Source: Roseiarcus sp963749715
GTDB taxonomy: Bacteria; Pseudomonadota; Alphaproteobacteria; Rhizobiales; Beijerinckiaceae
DNA length: 64,000 nucleotides
NCBI GenBank assembly: GCA_963749715.1
Contig: CAVVNR010000004.1
Coordinates: 248,001 to 312,000, forward strand
Reading direction: 5' to 3'
Positions 18,526 to 27,559 of this stretch are shown here, in pieces. The translations under genes were made by a program, and so were the position numbers. Below the pieces are notes generated by a model. That model searched no databases. It was given only the letters and a program-made list of their open reading frames with translations, and had not been told where the DNA came from. The number at the start of each line of letters is the position of its first letter. Positions within the stretch are counted from its first letter, which is position 1.

Positions 18526-19449
18526 TTGAACAAGTCGGACAGAATTATCGTGACGGGCGCCGGCGGCCTGGTCGGGTCCGCTCTCGTCGATCATTTGCGC
18601 GTCGAAGGCTACGAGAATGTCGTCCCGCGAAAGCGTCAGGACTGCGACCTCCTCGACACGACCGCGACCATGGCGCAATTCGAACGGGACCGCCCGGATC
18701 ACGTTTTCCACGCCGCCGCCCGCGTCTACGGGATCATGGGCAGCATGAAACATCAGGGCCAATCCTTTTACGAAAACTGCATGATTAACACCAATGTCGT
18801 CGAGGCTTCGCGGCGCGCCGGCGCACGGAAGATCACGGTCATGGGCACCGGCGCTGTTTATCCGTTCCCTTCGCCGGGTCTGCCGCTGAAGGAGGATATG
18901 ATCTTCCTCGGCCGCCCTTATCCCGCCAACGCCGGCTATGCCAACGCCAAGCTTGCGACGCTCGCCATGCTTGAAGCGTACCAAGAAAGCTACGGCCTGA
19001 AATGGGCGTATATCGTCTCCAGCAATCTATTCGGCCCGCGCGACAAGTTCGATGTCGAATTCGGACACGTCGTTCCATCGCTGATCAAGAAATTCTACGA
19101 CGCCAAGACAAGCGGCGGGACAGTCCAGGTCTGGGGCGACGGCTCCGCTCAGCGCGACATTCTCTATGTCAAAGACGCGGCGCGGGTCGCTCTCGCGGCG
19201 ATGAACAGCATCGACGGGGCAGTCAACATGGGGAGCGGCCATGTCTACAGGATACGCGATGTCGTCGACACGCTCGCCGAGTTGACCGGAATGAGCGGAC
19301 GAATCGAGTGGGACCATTCAAAACCGAATGGACAGGCGTACCGGGCTTATGACCTCTCGAGGATCAACAGTCTCGGCCTCAAACCGGCCTACTCGCTTCG
19401 GGCGGGGCTCGAGGAGACGTGGAATTGGTATTGTGCGCGGAATGACTAG
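18526..19449 (+). CDS. NAD-dependent epimerase/reductase, GDP-fucose-synthase type
   Basis: Starts at TTG 18526; no ATG lies near the Rossmann motif (VTGAGGLVGSALV). The motif GTGAVYP and YANAK supply the S/T-Y-K triad, and VSSNLFGPRDKFD with GDGSAQRDILYVKDAA is characteristic of GDP-L-fucose synthase relatives. These enzymes act on GDP-4-keto-6-deoxy sugars, which are the product of the dehydratase gene just upstream. That suits a DmhB-like step to a GDP-6-deoxyheptose. The gene contains an in-frame TCGAATTCG that is intact here. Confidence 0.8.
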   Translation: MNKSDRIIVTGAGGLVGSALVDHLRVEGYENVVPRKRQDCDLLDTTATMAQFERDRPDHVFHAAARVYGIMGSMKHQGQSFYENCMINTNVVEASRRAGARKITVMGTGAVYPFPSPGLPLKEDMIFLGRPYPANAGYANAKLATLAMLEAYQESYGLKWAYIVSSNLFGPRDKFDVEFGHVVPSLIKKFYDAKTSGGTVQVWGDGSAQRDILYVKDAARVALAAMNSIDGAVNMGSGHVYRIRDVVDTLAELTGMSGRIEWDHSKPNGQAYRAYDLSRINSLGLKPAYSLRAGLEETWNWYCARND

Positions 19450-19572
19450 CTGGCGATCGCCAGAGGCGCTCGTCGCCGTTCCCGGCGGATGCTTCGACCG
19501 CTTTGCTGGCCCGACGCGGACAAGGATTCGCGCCGGCCCGCTGTCCCGTGCTGATCGTTGGCTGGACAAGTC

Positions 19573-20763
19573 ATGACTGACGACACGCACGTTCAGGGTT
19601 CGGTCGCGCGCCTGAAGGCCTGGGTCGTCGATCAGGCGTTGCCGCTGTGGGGCGAGATCGGCTTCGATGCGGCCCGCGGAAGCTTCGTCGAGCGGCTGAC
19701 GTTCGAGGGAGCGCCGCTCCTCTCGGCGCCGCGTCGCGCCATGGTGCAGGGCCGCCAAATCTATGTATTTTCGCACGCGGCTTCCCTCGGCTGGTGGCCA
19801 AAGGGCAGGACGATCGCGCTCGAAGCGGCCCACAGGCTGATCGATCGTTATCACGCGGTCGACGGCCGGCCGGGGTGGGTCTTCTCCGTCGACGCGGACG
19901 GAGGCGTCCGCGACTCCAAGCGGGATTTCTACGCTCACGCCTTCGCGCTGTTCGGGCTCGCATGGGCCTACAAACTCTCCCCGGAGCCGCGGTTTCTTTC
20001 AACCGCGCTGGCGACATTGCGCGTTCTCGATCAGCACTTCGCCTCGCCCACCGGCGGCTACCACAGCGTCCTGCCGGCCGACGCCGGCAGCCGCGAGCAA
20101 AACCCGCATATGCATCTCTTCGAGGCCATGCTGGCATGGTTTGAAGCGACCGGTCGCGCGATGTTCCTCGCCCGCGCCGGCGAACTCTACGGCATGATGA
20201 CCGGACGGTTCTTCCAATCTGAGACCGGCGCGCTTGCCGAATATTTTGACGGCTCGTGGAACCCGCGGGAGGGACATTCTGGACGCATCTGCGAACCGGG
20301 ACATCATTTCGAATGGTCGTGGCTTCTTCGCCGCTATTCGGGACTCGCGGCGCATGACGACGACCCGCCGGTCGCCCGGACGTTGAAGGCGTTCGGCGAC
20401 CGCCACGGCTTCGACGCGGAAGGATTCATCGTCGACGAATTGCTGGACGATGGACGCGTGCACAAGGCCTCTCGCCGTTGCTGGCCTCATACCGAAGCCA
20501 TCAAGGCCGAGGTCGCCGCCGCCGAAACCGGAGACGCCGGGGCGCCGCCGCGCGCCGCGCAAACGATCGAGCGGATTCTTGCGGTCTTCTTGGGCCGCCC
20601 CGTCCCCGGCGGCTGGATCGATCATGTCGACGCGAACGGCGCTCCGATCGTCGATTTCATGCCGGCGAGCACGCTCTATCATGTCTTTCTCGCGACCGCT
20701 GAGGCCGACCGGGTCTGGGGTCGGCGCGAAAAGGCCAAAAAGCTCAAGGCCGACGCTCAATGA
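19573..20763 (+). CDS. AGE-family epimerase/isomerase
   Basis: About 396 residues from ATG 19573. The (alpha/alpha)6-barrel signatures of N-acylglucosamine 2-epimerase/mannose-type isomerases are present: RAMVQGRQIYVFSHA, SKRDFYAHAFALFGLAWAY, QNPHMHLFEAMLAW, EPGHHFEWSWLLRRY and RCWPHTEAIKAEV. The two histidines in these motifs are the usual acid/base residues. It could interconvert a phosphohexose or a free sugar feeding the GDP-heptose branch. Its stop overlaps the next start (ATGA), so translation is coupled. Confidence 0.85.
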   Translation: MTDDTHVQGSVARLKAWVVDQALPLWGEIGFDAARGSFVERLTFEGAPLLSAPRRAMVQGRQIYVFSHAASLGWWPKGRTIALEAAHRLIDRYHAVDGRPGWVFSVDADGGVRDSKRDFYAHAFALFGLAWAYKLSPEPRFLSTALATLRVLDQHFASPTGGYHSVLPADAGSREQNPHMHLFEAMLAWFEATGRAMFLARAGELYGMMTGRFFQSETGALAEYFDGSWNPREGHSGRICEPGHHFEWSWLLRRYSGLAAHDDDPPVARTLKAFGDRHGFDAEGFIVDELLDDGRVHKASRRCWPHTEAIKAEVAAAETGDAGAPPRAAQTIERILAVFLGRPVPGGWIDHVDANGAPIVDFMPASTLYHVFLATAEADRVWGRREKAKKLKADAQ

Positions 20764-21929
20764 TCGGCGATGCGATCCGGCAAGCGGTGATTTTGGTCGG
20801 CGGCAAGGGGACGCGGCTTGGCTCGATCACGCGCGCCGCGCCAAAGCCGATGCTTCCGATTGCCGGCGGCCGGCCGTTCGTCGACTATCTTCTGGAAACG
20901 ATCGAACGCCACGGCTACCGCGACATCGTCCTGCTCGCCGGCTATCTCGGAGAAACGATCGAGGCGGCCTATGACGGCCGCCGGATCGGCAAGGCAACCG
21001 TGCGGGTCATGCGGGAACCGGTCCCGCTCGGCACGGCTGGCGCGTTGACGGTCGCGCGCGAAGCCCTCGATCGCCGGTTCCTCCTCATGAACGGGGACGC
21101 CTTCTTCGACGTCAATTTGCGAGCTTTGGAACAGATGTCGCGACAAACCGGAGCGACGGCGACCCTGGCGCTGCGGGCGGTCGCCGACGCCGCACGCTAC
21201 GGACGGGTGATCGAAGAGGACGGCAAGGTGCTGGCGTTCCTGGAAAAGGACCTTGGCCGGCCGGGGCCCGGCGTCATCAACGGCGGAATCTATGTGCTGA
21301 AGCGCGAGATCCTCGGCCTGGTTCGCGACTTGCCGTGTTCGCTTGAGCAGCACGTGTTTCCGGCCCTGGTCGAGCGCGGCGAGATTTCGGGTCGCGAGTT
21401 CGAGGGCTACTTCCTCGATATCGGGCTGCCCGAAACGCTCGAGCAGGGACATCGGGAGCTCCCGAACGTCCGGATGCGCGGCGCGGCTTTCCTGGCCAGG
21501 GGCGCGCTCATCAATCTCGTCGACGGCGAGCCGTTTCGACCGGATGGGCTCCGGTTGACCGTGGGGACCGTCGAAGCTGTCCGCGCGTTGAACGATCGCG
21601 GTTACTATGTCTTCGTCGTCGGGGATCGGCCTTGGCGAGCGCGCGCGACGAACGCCGCCGACGATGCGTGCCGGCTGAACGCTGAAATCCAGGGGCGTCT
21701 CGCGCCCGAGGGGGCGCACGTCGATCGGTTCTACGCCGCGGACGGCAAATCCTTCGCGATGCTCTACAACGAGGCGGCGAACGAGTGGCCGATCGTCATC
21801 GAGCGATCGTTCCTTGTGGGAGAGGATAGCGGCGAGGTCGAAGCCGCGCGGGGCGCCGGAGTTGCGGCCTATGCGTTCGACGGCGATGTTGCCCGCCTCG
21901 TCCATTCGGTCTTGAGGTCATCGAGCTAG
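20760..21929 (+). CDS. HddC-like nucleotidyltransferase fused to a degenerate HAD (GmhB-like) domain
   Basis: Residues 1-225 are a sugar-phosphate nucleotidyltransferase: LVGGKGTRLGSITRAAPKPMLPIAGGRP, the metal-site NGDAFFDV and NGGIYVL. This matches HddC, which makes GDP-D-glycero-D-manno-heptose. Residues 238-389 follow the order of GmhB-type histidinol-phosphatase-like HAD phosphatases, but the DxD nucleophile motif reads LARGAL (A246, G248). The TNQSGI block is replaced by GDRPWRA, and the late GD motif is VGEDSGEVEAARGAGV. The phosphatase half is therefore probably inactive and perhaps structural. Confidence 0.8.
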   Translation: MIGDAIRQAVILVGGKGTRLGSITRAAPKPMLPIAGGRPFVDYLLETIERHGYRDIVLLAGYLGETIEAAYDGRRIGKATVRVMREPVPLGTAGALTVAREALDRRFLLMNGDAFFDVNLRALEQMSRQTGATATLALRAVADAARYGRVIEEDGKVLAFLEKDLGRPGPGVINGGIYVLKREILGLVRDLPCSLEQHVFPALVERGEISGREFEGYFLDIGLPETLEQGHRELPNVRMRGAAFLARGALINLVDGEPFRPDGLRLTVGTVEAVRALNDRGYYVFVVGDRPWRARATNAADDACRLNAEIQGRLAPEGAHVDRFYAADGKSFAMLYNEAANEWPIVIERSFLVGEDSGEVEAARGAGVAAYAFDGDVARLVHSVLRSSS

Positions 21930-22014
21930 GCCGCTTTCGTTCGACGGTCGAATTGCGGCCGAGCCGAAATCGCCCTATGCCCTGACCGCATCTCCGCCAG
22001 CACAAGGCCGGCCC

Positions 22015-23059
22015 ATGAAAGCCCCGCGCAGATATTTCGATCCGCTCGCGATCGGGGCGCCGCGCCCGTTGCTCGAACTGCCGTTGAGGCTCGAGCGGAT
22101 GATCCATTTCGTGCCGCCGCACAACGAAAAGGTGCGCGCGAAGGCGCCCGAGCTTGTCGGCCAGGTCGACGTGGTGCTCGGCAATCTCGAGGATGCGATC
22201 CCGGTCGAATTCGAAGCAGGCGGCGCGAGAGGGTCTGATCGCGATGGCGAAAGCGACCGATTTCGGCTCGACGGGCTTATGGGCGCGCGTCAACGCGCTC
22301 AATTCGCCCTGGTTCATCGACGACATGACCCGGCTCGTGGGCGAAATCGGCGACAAGCTCGACGTCGTGATGGCGCCGAAAATCGAAGGCGAGTGGGACA
22401 TACATTTCATCGACCAGTATCTGGCGCTGCTCGAGGCGCGCTACGGCCTCAAGCGACCCATTCTTGTTCACGCGATTCTCGAAACCGCGCAGGGCGTCAA
22501 CAATGTCGAGGCGATCGCCGCCGCTTCGCCACGCATGCATGGGATGAGCCTCGGCCCTGCCGACCTCGCCGCTTCGCGGGGGATGAAGACGACGCGCGTC
22601 GGCGGCGGCCATCCCGACTATCGGGTGCTTGCCGACGCCGCCGAACCGAACGCCGAACGCGCCAGCTTTCAGCAGGATCCCTGGCATTACACGATTGCGC
22701 GTATGGTCGACGCTTGCGCCGCGAATGGCATCAAGCCGTTCTATGGGCCGTTCGGAGATTTCTCCGACTCGCCCGGGTGCGAGGCGCAGTTTCGCAACGC
22801 CTTTCTGCTCGGCTGCGTAGGCGCCTGGACCCTGCATCCGAGCCAGATCGCGATCGCCAAGACCGTGTTCTCGCCGGCGCCGGCCGAAGTCGCTTTCGCG
22901 GGCAAGATTTTGGCGGCGATGCCGGACGGGTCGGGAGCGGTCATGATCGACGGCAAGATGCAGGACGACGCGACCTGGAAGCAGGCGCGCGTCATTGTCG
23001 ATCTCGCTCGGCAGGTGGCGGCGAAGGACGCCCACTACGCGGCGCTCTACCGGTTTTGA
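22015..23059 (+). pseudogene. mcl: L-malyl-CoA/beta-methylmalyl-CoA lyase (HpcH/HpaI aldolase), one frameshift
   Basis: Reads LERMIHFVPPHNEKVRAKA..GNLEDAIPV, then after one extra base QAAREGLIAMAKATDFG. The diagnostic GPFGDFSDSPGCEAQFRN..LGCVGAWTLHPSQ follows. This is the citrate-lyase-beta-like family that cleaves malyl-CoA to glyoxylate and acetyl-CoA in the serine cycle and related pathways. The frameshift sits in TCGAATTCG (22205-22213). Removing one A restores IPVDSKQAAR, which suits the conserved acidic residue better. Repaired length is 347 residues. It is probably a functional gene with a sequence error. Confidence 0.8.
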
Positions 23060-23234
23060 CCTGTACGGGGTCGACCGGAGCAGCCGCTTTCGGCCCGCTT
23101 CTTGCTTCACCGGATACGGCGGTTGGGGTCCCCCAGATCCGCCCCAATCAGCCGCCCCAATGGTGCAATTCTGGGGGCGCGCCTCGACGCAATGCGCTAT
23201 GATTGGCCGTTGACGGCAAAGGAGCTTGGAGGCC

Positions 23235-23567
23235 ATGCACGCTCGCAGCGCGAAGTTCGGGATCGGACAGGTCGTCAAGCACCGGTTCTACCCATTCCGC
23301 GGCGTGATCTTCGACGTCGACCCGGTCTTCTCCAACACCGAGGAATGGTGGCGTTCGATCCCGGCCGAGGTTCGTCCGGCCAAAGAGCAGCCGTTTTATC
23401 ACCTCTACGCCGAGAACGCCGACAGCCAGTATGTCGCCTATGTCTCCGAGCAGAATTTGATGTCGGACGAATCCGGAGAACCGATCCGCCACCCGCAGGT
23501 CAGCGAGACTTTCGAGCGGACGGAGGACGGAAGATACTGCGCCCGCGGCCGATCACGGCTGAGCTGA
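23235..23567 (+). CDS. hspQ: Heat shock protein HspQ / hemimethylated-DNA-binding YccV family
   Basis: ATG at 23235 with GGAGCTTGGAGG upstream. The 110-residue product reads KFGIGQVVKHRFYPFRGVIFDVDP, then PFYHLYAENADSQYVAYVSEQNL and QVSETFERTEDGRY. That is the full HspQ domain, with a few extra residues at the end. HspQ is a specificity factor for the Lon protease. The gene is a single unit in this alphaproteobacterial form. Confidence 0.9.
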   Translation: MHARSAKFGIGQVVKHRFYPFRGVIFDVDPVFSNTEEWWRSIPAEVRPAKEQPFYHLYAENADSQYVAYVSEQNLMSDESGEPIRHPQVSETFERTEDGRYCARGRSRLS

Positions 23568-23614
23568 CCCGCGCGCGACGCCTCCCGCATGCGCGGGAGG
23601 GATGATGAACCCGC

Positions 23615-24430
23615 TTACTTCGCCGGAGCGGCGGGCGCTGGAGCGGCGGGCGCGGCTGGGGCCGCGGGAGCCGCGTTCGCGGCCGGGGCCGCGGGAGCCG
23701 CGTTCGCGGCCGGGGCGGCGGCGCTGTTCTGTTGCTGTTGTTCGATCATCTTGCGCTGCTCTTCCGCCTTCTTTTGCAGCTGCTGCTGCAACTCCTGGCG
23801 CTGCTGCTCCAGCACCTTCGGATCGGTCGGCTTGCCGTCGAACGCCGGACCCAGATCCTTCAGCGGGATGTTGAAAGTCAATTCGTGCCCCGAGGCGTCG
23901 CCGCCAGGAACGCGCATGACGACGCTCATCGTCTGCCCCTTCTTCAGCGCCTCGAGCATCTTGGGGCTGACTTCGATCTCCGCCGAGCAGGCGTTTTGGA
24001 AGCACATGTCGTACCTCCCTTCGATCGGCTCCCCCTTGTCGATGACGACGCGGAAGCCCGGCTTCAACATCATGCCGATCGGCAGCATCAGAAACCGCAA
24101 CTTCCGTTTCTCCTCGCCGGCCAGCTCGAACAGATTGAGGCTGATCATCGGCGGCTGATCGGCCGAGGTGGAGAAGTCGCGCATGGTGGCGCAGGCGTCG
24201 CGGCCGGAGTTCGGCTCTTTGGCGCAGAATTTGGCCCATTGCGGCTCGGGCGACACAAGATCGACCTTCGACGGCGGGGGCGGCTGTTGGGGCTGGGCCG
24301 GCGCTCCGGGCGCGGCTGGCGCGGGCGCGGGGGGCTTCGCCGGCTGTGTTTGCGCCACTGCAGCGCCGGCCGCGAGCGCGAGGCTCACTGCGAGCGCCGC
24401 GGCGCCCGAGCGCATAAGTTGAAAATACAT
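23615..24430 (-). CDS. IalB-family exported protein
   Basis: ATG at 24430, with GAAAGGACG in front, encodes a signal peptide (MYFQLMRSGAAALAVSLALAAGAAVAQ) and a proline/alanine linker. The IalB domain has paired cysteines (KFCAKE..RDACAT and YDMCFQNACSAE). A glutamine-rich coiled coil (QQRQELQQQLQKKAEEQRKM) and an alanine/proline tail end the protein. Invasion-associated locus B proteins are periplasmic and common in Rhizobiales; most are not linked to invasion. About 271 residues, longer than the ~180 core because of the tail. Confidence 0.8.
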   Translation of the reverse strand: MYFQLMRSGAAALAVSLALAAGAAVAQTQPAKPPAPAPAAPGAPAQPQQPPPPSKVDLVSPEPQWAKFCAKEPNSGRDACATMRDFSTSADQPPMISLNLFELAGEEKRKLRFLMLPIGMMLKPGFRVVIDKGEPIEGRYDMCFQNACSAEIEVSPKMLEALKKGQTMSVVMRVPGGDASGHELTFNIPLKDLGPAFDGKPTDPKVLEQQRQELQQQLQKKAEEQRKMIEQQQQNSAAAPAANAAPAAPAANAAPAAPAAPAAPAPAAPAK

Positions 24431-24763
24431 CAATCGTCCTTTCGAACCGTAAGCGGAATCTTGCGGCGCTTCGCCTCGCGCCCGATCAGCGTCAACCCCG
24501 CCCGGGGCCGACATCCGCGAGCCTTCGGGCGACATTGTGACGCGAGGCGCCTAGGATGCGCCAAGGCGTTCGGCGCGCCCTCTTTCCATATTCGACGCGA
24601 CATTCCAATAACAATTTCACCGCCGCGGTCGTGCGCCGCGCTTCCTTGGAGCAAGGACGCCGCTCGCCAACTCCCAAATCTTAAGCGATTGGGCGCCCTT
24701 CGGAGCCCCAAGGATGCGCCTCGAGTTGGGAATCGGGCGGCGGCCGATGATAGAAGGAGGGCC
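24431..24763. other. Divergent intergenic region
   Basis: 333 bases between the IalB-like gene (minus) and the YejA-like gene (plus). It must hold both promoters. A moderately AT-rich patch at 24590-24625 is the only distinct feature I see. No gene is supported here. Confidence 0.35.
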
Positions 24764-26575
24764 ATGATCGGCCGCACGATTCGCTCAGTTCTTTGCGCCG
24801 CGCTCGGGGCCGCCCTTGCCGGGGCGTCGGTCCCCGCGGCCGGCGTCGGTCCGCCGATGAGCGCAATTGCGATGCATGGGCAGCCAACGCTGCCGCCCAG
24901 CTTCGACCACCTGGCCTATGTCAACCCGGAGGCGCCGAAGGGCGGCCGGCTCGATCTCGCCTACCTTGGCGCCTTCGACAGCCTGAACCCCTACAACGTC
25001 AAAGCCTTATCGACCGCGCAGGGCCTCATCGGCAACGTCTATCAATCGCTGATGGCGCGGTCGGCCGACGAGCCGTTCACCCTCTACGGCCTGATCGCCA
25101 AGACCATCGAAACCAACGACGCGCGCGACCGGGTCGTCTTCCATCTCGATCCGGCCGCCCGGTTTTCGGATGGCGCGCCGATCACCTCAGCTGACGTCGT
25201 CTTCACCTTCAACCTCCTTAAGGCCAAGGGCCGTCCGCAGCAGCGCGCCGCTTTCGGACTGGTCAAAGCTATCGACGCGCCGGACGATTGGACTGTGCGC
25301 TATGACCTTTCGGGCGCCAACGACCGCGAACTGCCGCTGACGCTGGCGATCATGCCGGTGCTCTCTCGCGCCCATACCGACGCCGAGCATTTCGAGGACC
25401 AGACGCTGCAGATTCCGGTCGGTTCAGGCCCCTACCGGGTAACCGAAGTCGCGCCCGGCGAGCGCCTGGTGCTGGAGCGGGACCCCAACTACTGGGCGAA
25501 AGACCTGCCGGTTTCGCGCGGCATGTACAATTTCGATTCGATTCGGATCGATTATTATCGCGACGCGACGGCGATGTTCGAGGCGTTCAAGGCCGGGCTC
25601 ATCGATTACCGGGTCGAGGACGACACCACCCGATGGCGAGCCGAGTACGATTTTCCCGCCGCCAAGGACGGGCGCATCGTCAGGGCCGCCATTCCAAGCG
25701 GCCTGCCGAAGGGCGTCTCCGGCTTCGCTTTCAATTTGCGCCGCGCGCCGTTTGCCGACGTGCGCGTCCGCGAGGCGCTGGCCTCGATGTTCGATTTCGA
25801 GTGGATCGACGCCAATCTCTATGGCGGCGCCTACAAGCGATCGCAGGGATATTTCGACGACAGCGAGCTGTCGTCGATCGGCCGGCCCGCCTCGGAGCGC
25901 GAGCGGGCGCTGCTCGCGCCCTTTCCTGGCGCGGTGCGCGACGATGTGATGGAGGGTCGTTGGCGCGCCCCAGTCTCGGACGGCACCGGGCATGACCGCA
26001 CGATCGCTCGGGGGGCGATCGACGAGCTCGAGCGCGCCGGCTACGTGCTGCGCGACGGCCGACTTATGGACGCGCATGGCGCGCCGCTCGCCTTCGAGAT
26101 CCTGGTCAAGAACCGCGACGAGGAGCGCCTGGCGCTGGCCTATGCGCGCAATCTCGCGCGGATCGGAGTCTCGGCGAACGTCCGGCTCGTCGACGAGGTG
26201 CAATTCCAGCGAAGGCGCACGAGCTTCGACTTCGACATGATGATCGGAACCTGGGTCGCCTCGCCTTCGCCCGGCAACGAGCAGCGCGGGCGCTGGAGCT
26301 CGGCCGCCGCCAACGCCGAGGGCGCTTACAACATCTGTGGCGTCGCCTCGCCCGCGATCGACGCGATGATCGCGGCTATCCTGGCGGCCGAAAGCAACGA
26401 GGACTTCGTCGCCGCGGTGCGCGCGCTCGATCGCCTGCTCATCTCCGGCTTCTATATCGCGCCGCTTTACTACGCGCCGGAGCAATGGATCGCCTATTCG
26501 GCCAAGCTCGGCCGGCCGGAAAAAACGCCCCTGTTCGGCGTCGAGCTTTCCGCGTGGTGGCGGCGCGAGCCGTGA
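24764..26575 (+). CDS. ABC transporter substrate-binding protein, YejA-like (family 5)
   Basis: ATG at 24764 after GAAGGAGGG. A 603-residue protein with an N-terminal signal peptide, then AIAMHGQPTLPPSFDHLAYVNPEAPKGG, the usual opening of YejA-type peptide/microcin-C binding proteins. Family-5 landmarks include VGSGPYRVTEVAPGE, RDPNYWAKDLPV, GLPKGVSGFAFNLRRAPFADVRVREAL and NQWIAY-like EQWIAYSAKLGRPEK. It delivers oligopeptides to a Yej/Opp-type permease, which is not encoded nearby. It is a complete gene. Confidence 0.85.
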   Translation: MIGRTIRSVLCAALGAALAGASVPAAGVGPPMSAIAMHGQPTLPPSFDHLAYVNPEAPKGGRLDLAYLGAFDSLNPYNVKALSTAQGLIGNVYQSLMARSADEPFTLYGLIAKTIETNDARDRVVFHLDPAARFSDGAPITSADVVFTFNLLKAKGRPQQRAAFGLVKAIDAPDDWTVRYDLSGANDRELPLTLAIMPVLSRAHTDAEHFEDQTLQIPVGSGPYRVTEVAPGERLVLERDPNYWAKDLPVSRGMYNFDSIRIDYYRDATAMFEAFKAGLIDYRVEDDTTRWRAEYDFPAAKDGRIVRAAIPSGLPKGVSGFAFNLRRAPFADVRVREALASMFDFEWIDANLYGGAYKRSQGYFDDSELSSIGRPASERERALLAPFPGAVRDDVMEGRWRAPVSDGTGHDRTIARGAIDELERAGYVLRDGRLMDAHGAPLAFEILVKNRDEERLALAYARNLARIGVSANVRLVDEVQFQRRRTSFDFDMMIGTWVASPSPGNEQRGRWSSAAANAEGAYNICGVASPAIDAMIAAILAAESNEDFVAAVRALDRLLISGFYIAPLYYAPEQWIAYSAKLGRPEKTPLFGVELSAWWRREP

Positions 26576-26831
26576 GGCGCGAGCCTCGCACCGGCGGGCG
26601 GCGGCGGTCTCAACTTGCGTTTGCGCGACCGCGGCGCCGACGTCGCGCGGCGCTCTATGCAACGGCCCCGTCGATGGGCGCCCGGCGCCATTGGATTCTG
26701 AAGCGGTCGCGTCCCGCTCCGGACAGGCCGCCGTCTTGGAAAGTCCATGATCGACCCCTAATGTTGCTGCGTCGCGCTGGTCCGGCTGGGCCGGATGACG
26801 TCGCCGCCAGTCAATTCGTTGGAGGTTAGGG

Positions 26832-27443
26832 ATGGCTTCGCTCAGATTTGTGCTCGCCGCCGCGCTCACCCTCTCTCTCACCCCTGCCCTCGCCCAGAAC
26901 CCGCCAGTCGCCAGCGCGCGCGCGACCGTCGAGACGGTCAGCGCCGACGGGCAGAGTCTCGGGGTAAAAACGCGCGCGGGGGAGGAGCGAAACGTTCACC
27001 TCAATCCCAAGACGCGCTTCGTTTTGGTGGTCCCGGCGATGCTCGGCGACGTCAAGCCGGGTTCGTTTGTCGGCGTCGCGGCAATGCCGGGCGAGGGAAG
27101 CGAGCTCAAGGCGATGGAAGTGCATATCTTTCCCGAGGCAATGCGGGGGACCGGCGAGGGCTACCGTCCCTTCGACCTTGGACCGGGCAGCAGCATGACC
27201 AACGGCAACGTCAATGCGCGCGTCGACGCCACCAGCGGGCCGAAGCTCACCGTCGCCTACAAGGGCGGCGAGCAGACCATTGTCGTCGATCCGAAGACCC
27301 CGATCGTCGCCCTCGAGCCAGGCGCGCAGACCGACATCAAGCCCGGCGCGGCGATCATCGCCCGCGGAGCGAAGCAGGAGGACGGCTCGATCGACGCGGC
27401 GTTCATCCTGGTCGGCAAGGACGGCCTCGTCCCGCCGATGTGA
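26832..27443 (+). CDS. Secreted OB-like protein (DUF5666-like), unknown function
   Basis: 203 residues with a clear signal peptide (MASLRFVLAAALTLSLTPALAQ). The mature part has two beta-rich repeats of the type 'A.VETVSADGQSLGVKTRAGEERNVHLNPKTRFV' and 'KLTVAYKGGEQTIVVDPKTPIVALEPGAQTDIKPGAAI'. Each ends in a 'DIKPG.FVGV..' turn, as in proteins of the DUF5666 class. Function is unknown. It flanks the DGR island. A degenerate copy of its 3' half lies at 32079-32190 on the other side of the island. Confidence 0.6.
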   Translation: MASLRFVLAAALTLSLTPALAQNPPVASARATVETVSADGQSLGVKTRAGEERNVHLNPKTRFVLVVPAMLGDVKPGSFVGVAAMPGEGSELKAMEVHIFPEAMRGTGEGYRPFDLGPGSSMTNGNVNARVDATSGPKLTVAYKGGEQTIVVDPKTPIVALEPGAQTDIKPGAAIIARGAKQEDGSIDAAFILVGKDGLVPPM

Positions 27444-27559
27444 GGCGCGCCGCCGAACAGCGGCGCCGGTCGGAGCCCATGCGTCTCCCAAGACCGGCGC
27501 CGCCAGCGTCGGGCGCCGTTCTGGCTCCGACCTTGCTCATCATGGACAGCCCTGGACGC

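Noticed and set aside
23732..24763. Plus-strand extension of the YejA-like frame upstream to 23732
   Set aside because: This part is antisense to the IalB-like gene. The true start is the ATG at 24764 with a strong ribosome site and signal peptide.
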